Shown here: positions 1 to 11,766 of the stretch, one piece after another
Numbering within the stretch: position 1 is the first letter of the stretch
Layout of the letters: each line of letters begins with the position of its first letter
Assembly (NCBI GenBank): GCA_963682055.1
Contig: OY821748.1
Span: forward strand, 28,670,661 to 28,734,660
Source of the DNA: Primula veris
Taxonomy: Eukaryota > Streptophyta > Magnoliopsida > Ericales > Primulaceae
DNA: 64,000 nt
Reading direction: 5' to 3'
Program-made: the position numbers and the translations under genes
The notes under the pieces: model-generated
Seen by the model: the letters and a program-made list of their open reading frames with translations, nothing else
Databases searched by the model: none
Told to the model about the DNA's origin: nothing

Positions 1-959
1 GAGAGTTGTCACTAGTAGCACCATTGAGAGAGGCCATGACGTTCTTAGTAATGATAAGCAATGGAATATTTATGAGGGAACAATCCCATTTTATAAGCAA
101 ATGGGAGAATACCAAGGGTCGCATCGAAGTTGGGTAGCAGGTTTGTAAATCCAAGACATTAAATGGGTCCCAGGGAGCAGTCATAAATAGGGACATTTTT
201 CGATGAAGCATTGGGAACAGCAAGACAGAAGTAGCTTCCTCGACAGACCGAGCATGACTCCCTCGACGTGGAGACCACACCGAGGAAGTCGGGGAGCACT
301 TGATAGAACATAAAAAATGGACCCGAATAGATAGCATGACTCCCTCGACATGGAGACCACACCGAGGAATTCAGGGAGCACTTGATAGAACATAAAAATT
401 GGACCCGAATATATCTATTCGGGTACGAATCGACCCACCCATTATTTGAGGGTATCCAAGGCTAAAACCCAAAAACCCATGGTCTAAATAGAGCTTTCCT
501 AACAGGCCATTATCTATAAGGGTCCAGCCCAATAATAAAGATCCACCATGGAAAAGCCCATGAGGTGGTCCATGAGATATCGATATTTGTCAGCATCCCA
601 TAAGACATAATTGTCTATAAATAGCCAACTATCCCCCCTAAAGGATCATCAGAAAATCTATTTAAAAAATATAGAGAGAAGGAGAGAAAATAGAAAAACT
701 TGTCAGAACTCACCCCACTAGAAAGTAGACCGAGCAAGATATAAGACCGAACACCGAGATCGAAGAAAGATCAAGATTATCAGAGTAAGTTGTAATATCG
801 AGCATAAATATAAATAGGAAATTGTATTCCGAGCAATTATACCACCGAGCTTAATAAAGATTAAAGAAGGGTTCATTATTCATTCTATTATTATATATTA
901 TATTATTGTTGAAAAGTCTAACGCAACCGACCAAAGTTATGGCTTTATCATATATAAAA
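1..959 (+). mobile_element. Probable LTR-retrotransposon LTR fragment
   Basis: No credible coding region is present; the short minus-strand ORFs at 159-393 lie on a repeat. The stretch has the order expected of an LTR: a TATA box (TATAAATA, 616-623), then a purine-rich leader, then an AATAAA signal at 853-858. Neither outer end nor a primer-binding site was found, so superfamily and limits are open. The left end is cut by the window edge. Confidence 0.4.
251..414. repeat. 82-bp tandem duplication, two copies
   Basis: Two adjacent 82-bp units (251-332 and 333-414) each begin AGCATGACTCCCTCGAC and differ at a few positions. They lie upstream of the TATA box of the LTR-like fragment, so they resemble the enhancer-type repeats often seen in the U3 part of LTRs. 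Confidence 0.85.
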
Positions 960-1482
960 TAAACTTTACATCATATATAAATTAGAGCACCTGATCAAAT
1001 AATACATGCGGGGATTGCATGGAAAAAATAACTAATTTAGTTGGTGAATGATTATTATGAGTCTAGCAGAAACTCTACGATGTCAGCTAATCTAGTTATT
1101 ACATACTCTACAGAACAAACCATCCAATTAACTATCTTGTACCTTGTCTTTTTTTGTAGAAATAGCAAATTTATTAGTTCATGAATATTGCCAGATGGCC
1201 GGTCTTTTTGTAGAAGAAACAAAAGCTAAAAGCCAGTAATTAGCATAAAATGTGCTGAAAGTACGTACGTTTCTTTTTGTTAAAATTAATTACAACATCT
1301 TTTCAAAATCCAATAGTTTGTTTCCAGTAATTTTTTTATATATATCTAGGAACTAAGAAATTATTTCTGACTTCAATCCAAATGCATATATAACCAACAC
1401 CTTGACAACAACCTGGGGAGATATTCTTCTTCCACATTACAACTTATAGAAGAAAAGATAAAGAGGGGAGATTGTGAAAAAG
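960..1482 (+). promoter_or_regulatory. Upstream region of the double-bond reductase gene
   Basis: AT-rich, non-coding. A TATA-like TATATAA at 1387-1393 lies about 90 bp before the ATG at 1483, which would give a short 5' leader. No other element was recognised. Confidence 0.4.
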
Positions 1483-4054
<2,572 letters not shown>

Positions 4055-4275
4055 TTTCAGTTTCGACGAAACAAAGAACTTAATTGTATTTCGGAGATAA
4101 TAAGTTGATAGAAAAACAGTATTTCATTTGCGCCATTTCAAGTACTTCATAATTAGTGCGTGTTTCTGTTTTAATTTCAATTGGATCTGTAAATGTCGCT
4201 CATGTTTCTTTTCTTATAAAAATTTCGTGTTCTTAAATATTAAGGTCGGCCAAACTAGTGATTTGATTATAATCA
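4055..4275 (+). other. 3' flank of the reductase gene
   Basis: Probable 3' UTR followed by a short spacer up to the Helitron boundary. AT-rich; nothing else recognised. Confidence 0.5.
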
Positions 4276-4657
4276 CTAGCGGTTCGCGCCCACGCGATGC
4301 GTGGTGTAACGCATAGTTTGAGATTATCGAACATTTATCTTACGAAAATCATACGCAAAACAAATTAAAATACAATGAAAATCTGTACATGTTTATCCAA
4401 AACATGAGAAGTGTTTACTTCCTTTGAGTTGCCTTTTCAAACTTTGTGGGTTTTGAACTAGTTTCTAAAATAATTTTTAGTGGTACAATTGTTTCAATTT
4501 TGAGAAATCATGACAGAGATGAAGAGGGAGATCGGAGACGTGAATGAAAACATAGAGAAAATAGAGGGGCGGTTACTTTTGAGGCAGTTTCTATAATTTT
4601 TTAAATTAGTAAGGTTATTTTGTAATTAGTTGTTCCAACCTGCCAGGATTGGAACAA

Positions 4658-6265
4658 CTATAACAGATGTGGGATTTCCAATCCTGGCAGCTGCAATTTT
4701 TTTTATTTTTTTTTCATTTTCTGTTTGTTTTTTTTTTGTATGTAATTTCGTTTTCATATATTAAAAAATCTTTCAATTTTATTCAAAAACTTTTTCAATT
4801 TTACCAAAAAAAAACTCTAACATCAATCATCAAACTTTTTCGTATATCAAATTAATATATTTTTTTATCAAATCAAACTCACTTTACCACTATAATTATC
4901 CCCAATTTTACTCAAAAAAAGAAACTTCTCCCAATTTAAGAAAAAAACAAAAACTTTCTCAATTTTACCAAAAAAAAACCCTAACCATCAACCATCAAAT
5001 TCATTCACATATCAAATTAATATATTTTTTTCTCAAATCAACATCACTTATCACTGCATTTATCCCCAATTTTACCCAAAAAAAAAAATCTATCCCATTT
5101 ACCAAAATAAAACATCCCCAATTTTACAAAAAATAAACTCTAACCATCAACCACCAAACTACTTCCTATATCAAATTAAGATCACGTGGTTTTGAAAATA
5201 AATATTTTTAGCTACAACATTAAACGGAGTATATTACGTGGTTTTGAAAATAAATAATAATAGTCAATTAGTTAAAATATGGAAAGGATTTTTTGAGACA
5301 AACATAGTAGTTTAGAAATGATTTCTATAATCATAGCATATCCTGAATTCAGTTGGCGAATAATTAATATTATATTCGTTATTATCTTGTTGAGAATTTT
5401 CATTATATCCATCATGATCCCGCTGAGGTTAACTGACTTGTAAAAACTTCTGTGATGCACCAGGTTGGTGACTCGTGTAATTATAGTCACCACTTACAAA
5501 CTGATTATCAAAATACGGGTTGGGATGATTATTCAAATATGGATCATAAGAAAACTGAGCATTATCATAAGGATCAGTCGAGAAATTAATATTTTGAGAT
5601 GGAAAAAAAGTATTTTGATTAGAATCGATCGGAAATTGGGTGTTTTGTGGAGTATTATCCGGATGAGATAAATTAATATTCATTCCCCAAATATTATAAT
5701 TGTTATCCATACTTGATAACACGAATGATATATAGGAAGTAGTTTGGTGGTTGATGGTTAGGGTTTATTTTTTTGTAAAATTGGGTGAGGTTTTATTTTG
5801 GTAAATTGGGATAAGTTTTTTTTTTTTGTAAAATTGGGGATAAATGTAGTGGTAGAGTGATGTTGATTTGAGAAAAAAATATATTAATTTGATATATGAA
5901 GGAGTTTGATGGTCGATGGTTAGGGTTTTTTTTGGGTAAAATTGGGGAAATTTTTGTTTTTTTGGTAAATTGCGAGAAGTTTTTTTTTGGGTAAAATTGG
6001 TATAATTGTAGTGGTAGAGTGATGTTGATTTGATAAAAATATATATTAATCTGATATACGAAAGAGTTTGATGGTTGATGTTAAGGGTTTTTTTTTTTGG
6101 ATAAAATTGGAAAAGTTTTTGGGTAAAATTGAAGAAATTTTTGGATAAAATTGAGAAATTTTTTAATATATGAAAACGAAATTACATAAAAAAAACAAAC
6201 AGAAAATGAAAAAAAAAAAAAAATTGCAGCTGCCACGCAAATTCCAATCCCACTTTTGTTATAGT
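4658..6265. mobile_element. Long-inverted-repeat (foldback) DNA element
   Basis: The two arms, about 4658-5190 and 5733-6265, are imperfect inverted copies. The outer ends read ACTATAAC...GTGGGATT against the reverse complement of AATCCCAC...GTTATAGT. Each arm contains three tandem units of about 160 bp marked by CTAACCATCAACCATCAAA (left arm about 4817, 4980, 5139; right arm mirrored about 5750, 5909, 6069). The unique centre holds an Asn/Gln/Tyr-rich ORF remnant. A perfect 14-bp inverted repeat (4641-4654 and 4676-4689) spans the left junction. No target duplication could be defined, so the superfamily is unknown. Confidence 0.65.
5429..5710 (-). pseudogene. Asn/Gln/Tyr-rich ORF remnant inside the foldback element
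   Basis: From the ATG at 5710 an ORF encodes about 93 residues rich in N, Q, P, Y and D (starting MDNNYNIWGM), with no catalytic motif. Beyond its stop, a different frame (about 5425 down to 5330) continues with the same composition (PQRDHDGYNENSQQDNN), which suggests a frameshift in a longer low-complexity protein. The composition recalls the N-terminal leader of Harbinger Myb-like proteins, but no Myb domain is present. I assign no function. Confidence 0.35.
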
Positions 6266-6334
6266 GGTAAGTAAAAAAAATCCCCCTCATAAGACCTTAT
6301 TCATTTAAATAATAGTAAGATACAAAATGACAAT

Positions 6335-6443
6335 GAGGTGCACTTAATACACTGCATTTTTTCTTTTAAAACGCAATGACCGTAGATTAAATCTACGGTC
6401 TACAGTCATTGACTGTAAACCGTAGATTAAATCTACGGTTTAC
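6335..6443. repeat. MULE left terminal region with palindromes
   Basis: After GAGGTGCAC the end carries CCGTAGATTAAATCTACGG-type palindromes at 6379-6399 and 6415-6443, joined by TACAGTCATTGACTGTA (6401-6417), itself a palindrome. The same AAAACGC-palindrome order occurs inverted at the right end. These are candidate transposase-binding sites. Confidence 0.8.
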
Positions 6444-7123
6444 AGCGTTTTTAAAAATTTACACATTAAAAATTAAAATTAAAATTCTAATAATTAAAAT
6501 TAAAATACTTAATATTTTTTTCAAATTAAACATGATTTTTTTTTTTAATAAAAAAACTAAATGCCTTATTTTTAAAATTTTACATATTATAAATTACCAA
6601 TATTCTAACAATCTCTCAAAATAAACACAAAATTTACACAAATTTACACAAATAAAGTTGATTTGATAAATTTAATGTTTGATATTTATTGTATAAGTTC
6701 AAAATTTTACATGTTATATTTTTGTCAAGTGTATAAGTTGATATTTATTGAATCATTAACTAAATCGTCAATTTTTGTGAAGTACCTTTGGTTTGTTTTT
6801 AACACTTGTATAACGCAATATGAAACATTAACTAAGTCGTCAATTTGGTGTCAATCGTCAATTTTCTTGAATGAAACAATCATAAATTATATAAATTTCA
6901 TGAAAGAAATTAACTCAATATGCAAACATGAATATCAACTTATAAATTTCATAAAACAAATTTATTAAACAAAATTTACAACAAAATTTACAACAAAATT
7001 AAATAAATTTTCATAGAACTAAATTTCATAAAACAAATTTATTAAACATTTGTTTACATCATATAAATTTACAACAACTTGAAAAAAATAGTATTTTACA
7101 TAAAATTAAAAATAAAAAACTGA
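6444..7123. other. AT-rich 3' region of the MULE transposase gene
   Basis: Very AT-rich, with direct repeats such as ACAAAATTTACA and CATAAAACAAATTTATTAAAC. No credible coding region; ORFs at 6409-6624 and 6663-6968 are low-complexity chance frames. It probably includes the 3' UTR of the transposase-OTU gene. Confidence 0.5.
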
Positions 7124-8293
7124 TTATGGACTTAGGTCTATAGCTTCTTCTTCATTTGCTTTTTTCTTTCCCGATTTCTTTTCCAGCGCCATATATAACT
7201 TGAAATTTGGTCGAAAGAGTTCATTCCATGGCGCAGCTGTCTCAGTGCGTGTTTGTTCCCACCGTGCTATAATTCCTGGTATTGGGAAGATCCCTTCTTC
7301 TTTAGGAATAACCTGAGCATAGTGACAACTGTTGACGAACACCATTACAGTCGGGATGTAATTTGTCGTTCCCCGAGGCGGACCAGTATAAAGAGGTAAA
7401 AAAGTACTGTTCCACACGTTTACCCCTCCATCATTATTTTGCCATGAGCACAACAATACAATTGGAATATTGTAATGAGAAGCAATTAAAAACCCATAAG
7501 ACGGAAATCTCATCCATTTGTCAATAGGTGCGGGATTTGTAGGATGATAAAAATTTAAACTTGATAAAATATAATCATACCGGTAAGCTTCAAAGCCAAC
7601 ATTCTCAAACAGCTCATAATAAACACCTTTCATTTGCTGCAGCTCTTGAAATAACTCACATCTTACCGCATACCAATCATCTTCCCCATGCTGTTTACCC
7701 GTCGCATTTGCAAGTACCCGGAACCCACAGTTACCATCCCCACGCACATCATAAACTGTTTCGATGTAACTATGTAACATGACCCATATTTGGTCACTGT
7801 ACAGGAAGGTTGGCCTATTGGGGGTGGGTTTAGGGTTCTGGTTTCGCGGCCTCCTAGTTGGGTTTACCCTTACCTCCGGTGTTTCATCCGCCTTGCCTTT
7901 GCCCTTGTCCCTACTAGCACCAGCACTCTGTTCCTCCACATACTCCCATCCCGACTTATCCCTCTTACTAGATTTGTCGCCTTTTCTAGGTCTCCCCCTA
8001 TTTACTCTCACTTCGGGGTCACTGATGGATGTTCTGGCTGGTACGGTTATCTCTCGGAGTTGTGTTTTCATACGCCGTTTTTCAACATTAGTTTTCCTAG
8101 CATAAACACTTTTAAACTCTTCTAGATCACCCTCTACCCCATAATCATCGGTGTTCCCATTATCATCAATTACGTCTAATTTTTTCCAGAATGGATGAAT
8201 ATATTCTAGAGGAAGAGGCTTCCCGAATAAAATATGTTCACTCATAATATGATGACAAGGTAAACCGTGAGACAATTTGAAACCGCAAGAACA
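7124..8293 (-). pseudogene. MULE transposase C-terminal part: SWIM finger plus OTU domain
   Basis: This fragment continues the reading frame of 17855-19387 once the Copia element and one copy of its 5-bp duplication are removed. The joined gene would encode about 900 residues. The fragment begins with the SWIM zinc finger (CSCGFKLSHGLPCHH, residues 512 onward of the joined protein). It continues through a basic Arg/Lys/Pro-rich linker (RGRPRKGDKSSKR) into an OTU domain (about residues 680-850). OTU domains are cysteine proteases, usually deubiquitinases. The expected triad is present: DGNC with Asp697 and Cys700, and His835 in VNSCHYAQV. A lysine-rich tail ends the protein. The OTU frame itself is open, but in this copy it is cut off from its promoter and start codon. 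Confidence 0.85.
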
Positions 8294-8298
8294 ATTCT

Positions 8299-9477
8299 TG
8301 TTGGTCCGTAGGAGTCTAAACCTTAGAGGGGGGGTGAATAAGGTTTTGTACGTTTTTCGCGGAATGAAATCTATGGGTTATTAACTAGGTTAATGTGTGA
8401 TATTTATAACAAAAAATCTTTCGTTAACTAATTATTGCTAGATAAATCTAAGCAAGCAATAAATGTAAGCGATAAATAAATACGAAAAGTAAGAGTTAAG
8501 GGAAAGAAATAACGCAAGATTTATAGAGGTTCGGCAAACCGCGCCTACGTCCTCTCCTCGGTATTTTCACTACCGAGTGTTTCACTAAAATCTTTGTTTC
8601 AAGGTTACACCTTAACGAGCTTAATCAACCTATTACGCTCCCCCTCACTATATGAGTATCCCGAATAAATGACCTAGAGCTTTTAAGCTACACTTGCTTA
8701 AAAGCCTCTACCCAATTCACTCGCTCACAAATGAGTTTATAAAATTACTCTTTTACAAATTTGATCACTCACTAACAAATAATATCTCGAAGTTTATAGA
8801 ATTACAAGAATAATACTTTCGAGAATATTTAATAATACAAGTGAGATAGAAGTAGTATAAGCTTGAAGGATTTCTTAGTAAGAATTGCTTAAAAGTTGTG
8901 AATGCTTGAGTTTCTTCTTCAAAGAGATTGGGAGCCTTTTTGTAGGGAGAAGAAGTCTAGCATTTAATTTCAGACCGTTGCTGGTTGTTGGCAGAATTGA
9001 ATGCTGGTTCATGCAGTGGTTCGCCCAATTTTCAGGAAAAGCTTAAAAGCTGGATTTTGAAATTCTACAGAAACGATCGGTCGTTTCTGTAAAACGATCG
9101 GTCGTTTTTGATCTGTGTTCACTGGAAGAATTTCTTCCTAAAACGATCGGTCGTTTCTGGGATTTCGATCGGTCGTTTTTGCAATGGGTTCTCTGGAAGA
9201 ATTTCTTCATACAATGATCGATCGTTTATAGCCTATGATCAATCGTTTTTGTTCTGAGCAAGTTTCGGTTTTCTCGACAATCTTTGAAACTCCGTAACTA
9301 ACTTGTTTCACATCCGATTTTGGTTCCGCTTGAACCATTGGCTTCGTAATTACGCATTCTATCATTTAAACCCTTTAACACACTCGATAAATGATTAGTA
9401 CACAAAACGAGCTTTTATCATGTTTTACAAATATTGTTATCATCAAAATAATCGATTAGAAGATACTACGTTCAACA
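8299..9477 (-). repeat. 3' LTR of the Copia element
   Basis: 1179 bp with TGTTGGTCC...GTTCAACA ends on the plus strand. It contains a cluster of palindromic AACGATCGGTCGTTT-type repeats at about 9068-9250 and a TATAAAT on the minus strand near 8520. It pairs with 16675-17854. Confidence 0.95.
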
Positions 9478-9492
9478 ATCTCTCCCTTTTTG
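9478..9492 (-). other. Polypurine tract
   Basis: On the minus strand AAAAAGGGAGAGA abuts the 3' LTR, the position and composition of the plus-strand primer of LTR elements. Confidence 0.8.
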
Positions 9493-10030
9493 ATGATGAC
9501 AAAATATTGACTTCAACATACTATAAGCTCTTTTTGTTTAAACAAGTATAACCGAAATGTATAGATGACGCTTTACTTGGATAAAAGTGTTTTGAGAAAA
9601 AGCAAGTAAATGTCATAACATCCGATTTTAAAACGATGTAAACACAATGCTAAAGGATTAGGGATAACGAAGATCGATATGTAAGTGAAAATTTGGCCAT
9701 AGTTTTGCCTAAAAATGGTCAAACGCCACAAAAGAAAAACAATGTATAAACCCAATCAACTATCAATCTATGTGTGCCAAAAGCAATAATATCAAAATAA
9801 GATACAAATGCATATTTAAAATTGCAATCTCACAATGCCATCTAAACAAGAGCAATATAAGAAGAAACGCATCATAATCATAATAACCAAGTAAACCGTT
9901 TCCCACTTATTACATCAAAAACCACTTGTTCAACTAAAAATGAAATAATAGAAATACAACGCAAAGACAAAAGAGAGAGGTATTTCTCCCCCTTTGACAT
10001 CATCAAAAACATGAAAAATAATATATCCGC
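9493..10030 (-). other. Copia internal 3' non-coding region
   Basis: Between the extra ORF and the polypurine tract. The only ORF (9573-9755) has no recognisable feature. A second polypurine-like stretch (GGGGGAGAAATACC on the minus strand, near 9980-9995) precedes the ORF end; multiple polypurine tracts are common in Sireviruses. Confidence 0.45.
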
Positions 10031-11371
10031 CTAGTCGCGGTGGGAAGTCGCATCATCTTCGTCGTCGTCGTCGTCGTTGATGTTGGGCCCGGCAAGGTTG
10101 GGAAAGAAGTCATTGAACTCGGCCCGTTGCTCGGCGCTCATACGATCAAGTTCTTCGAGTTCTTCTTGACCCGGTTTCATGAATCGAAACATCCTACGGG
10201 TCATTTGAGCATTGCGATATTGGTTTATATAGAGAGCATTGTAGAAGTCGTCGGTGCGCGGTGGAGGGTTGGAGGATCCGACTTGGGTTTTTCCTTTGCC
10301 CCGAACTCTAGAGGGACGAGAGGAAGTAGGAAGATCGGTGGGGGGAATGGAATCGGAGGATATAGCGACGTCCTCATGAGAAGCAAGCGGTGTGGCCTTG
10401 GGGCCGACATACTCTTCCTCTTCCGTGGAAAGAGGGGTATATCCGGGGCCGGACACCCGTTTGCCGGACCAAGTTATGGACTTGTCGGCATTATGGAATT
10501 TGATGGACATTTGTGAAAGGTAGGAAGTGTCCCAAACATATTTGTCCTTATTTTTGAACAACGTTCCACCGGGAACGAGATTAAGGTCCTTTAAGATAGC
10601 CGAAATCAAGGCACCGTAAGGTAGCCCATTCTTGGATTTCGTTTTGAGCGAATCCATCTTAAGGAATATGAGAGTCGCGAAGTCAATCTTGACTTGGCGA
10701 TGGATGCAACCTAAGAGAAAGATGTACTCATTCGTAACATCGGTGAAATTTGAGGCATGAGGTAGGACGATATGAGATAGAATATGGTAGGCCATTTTAT
10801 ATTTGAAAAGAAGGCCATGAGCCTTGTTGGAGCGATTACTATGGAGGGGATGAAAAATTTCATCTTTGAGATCGTTAAAGTGATCGATCTCGAGAAATTC
10901 ACACATTTCGTCATTGGACTCATAAATGCCGTCGTTTCCTAGGCGTAATAAATTTCGTAGACGGTCTATACCGTAAACAAAAGGTTGTCCGTTGAACGAT
11001 GAACGCAAGTGAAGTGCGCCATCATCCCTATCAAGAGCGAGGTTGTAATAGAATTCATAAACATTTTCGGTAAAAAATGGCTCTTTGAGGGTTAGGATGG
11101 TTTCGAGATTTTGAAAACTTAGGCTTTGCATAACAAATGGAAAGCGTTCCATGAATAGAGACATATCGAGAGTAAAATTTGACAATATACCTCTTTTGGC
11201 TATAGTAGCCGGATAGAGAGGCGGAAGAGGGCCGGAAGAGGCACCGGGGCCCGATGGAGGAGCGGAGGAGGAGGCGGTTCGGCGACCGCGAGGAATACGA
11301 GGACGAGGGGACGGAGGCACGTAGGCTTCGTCATCTTCATCCACGAGAGAAGTTCTTTTTGTGCGAACCAT
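10031..11371 (-). CDS. Extra ORF downstream of pol in the Copia element
   Basis: 446 residues from the ATG at 11371 (an upstream in-frame start would add 43). It lies between pol and the 3' LTR, where Sireviruses carry an optional, so-called env-like ORF. The N terminus is basic and Pro/Ser-rich (RPRIPRGRRTASSS). A folded middle (about residues 70-290) resembles the domain annotated as 'putative plant transposon protein' in many plant retroelements. The C terminus is acidic (NINDDDDDEDD). I see no signal peptide, membrane segment or coiled coil, so an envelope role is not supported. The frame is fully open in a young element, which suggests recent selection. Function unknown. Confidence 0.7.
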   Translation of the reverse strand: MVRTKRTSLVDEDDEAYVPPSPRPRIPRGRRTASSSAPPSGPGASSGPLPPLYPATIAKRGILSNFTLDMSLFMERFPFVMQSLSFQNLETILTLKEPFFTENVYEFYYNLALDRDDGALHLRSSFNGQPFVYGIDRLRNLLRLGNDGIYESNDEMCEFLEIDHFNDLKDEIFHPLHSNRSNKAHGLLFKYKMAYHILSHIVLPHASNFTDVTNEYIFLLGCIHRQVKIDFATLIFLKMDSLKTKSKNGLPYGALISAILKDLNLVPGGTLFKNKDKYVWDTSYLSQMSIKFHNADKSITWSGKRVSGPGYTPLSTEEEEYVGPKATPLASHEDVAISSDSIPPTDLPTSSRPSRVRGKGKTQVGSSNPPPRTDDFYNALYINQYRNAQMTRRMFRFMKPGQEELEELDRMSAEQRAEFNDFFPNLAGPNINDDDDDEDDATSHRD

Positions 11372-11500
11372 AGTGATTTCGGAAAAAATAAATGAAAAAT
11401 TTGGGTGATTATGGAGGAGGAGGCGAATTTTTGAGAGAGAGAATAGTGATGTTTGGATTGAAATTAGGGTTTTGGAATGTTTAGTAACACTTGAAAGCAC

Positions 11501-11650
11501 AAAAACGATCGGTCATTTTTGTGTGACGATCGGTCGTTTTGGAACCAAAATGTTCCAGTGAGTGCACCATAAAAACGATCGGTCGTTTTTAGGAACGATC
11601 GGTCGTCTGTATGAAAACGATCGGTCGTTTTTACAGACGATCGATCGACT
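11501..11650. repeat. Palindromic CGATCGGTCG repeat cluster
   Basis: Six or so copies of ACGATCGGTCGTTTT-like palindromes, some changed to CGATCGATCG, lie between pol and the extra ORF. The same motif is clustered in both LTRs (about 9068-9250 and 17447-17630) and in the related solo LTR (about 28314-28425). Confidence 0.8.
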
Positions 11651-11766
11651 GTAACTGGGTTACAGAACAGGAATTTTTTGCACTTCTCGACACTGATTTG
11701 GCATAGAAAAAGTAAAAATACTTAAATATATATAAAATTAATCAAATATATATATATATGTAGATA

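Larger units (their letters stand above)
4276..6320 (-). mobile_element. Non-autonomous Helitron with a nested insertion
   Basis: On the minus strand the element ends ...CTAG before a T, preceded at 10 nt by a GC-rich hairpin (4290-4304, CCACGC-n3-GCGTGG). This is the standard Helitron 3' terminus. The best 5' end is TCTTACTATTATTTAAAT on the minus strand, ending at 6320 on the plus strand. Flanking bases (A at 4275, T at 6321) fit insertion between A and T. No Rep/helicase sequence is present. The long-inverted-repeat element at about 4658-6265 lies inside and would be a later insertion. The 3' end is secure. The 5' end is less so: an alternative TC start exists at 4667. Confidence 0.6.

Noticed and set aside
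4641..4689. 14-bp perfect inverted repeat read as a small hairpin gene or terminator
   Set aside because: It spans an element junction and is better explained by the insertion; there is no sign of a separate RNA gene.
7561..8125. Plus-strand ORFs of 70-110 codons
   Set aside because: They lie antisense to the well-supported OTU/transposase frame and have no recognisable features.
10040..10516. 158-codon plus-strand ORF
   Set aside because: Antisense shadow of the extra Copia ORF; its Val-rich start comes from the acidic Asp codons on the other strand.
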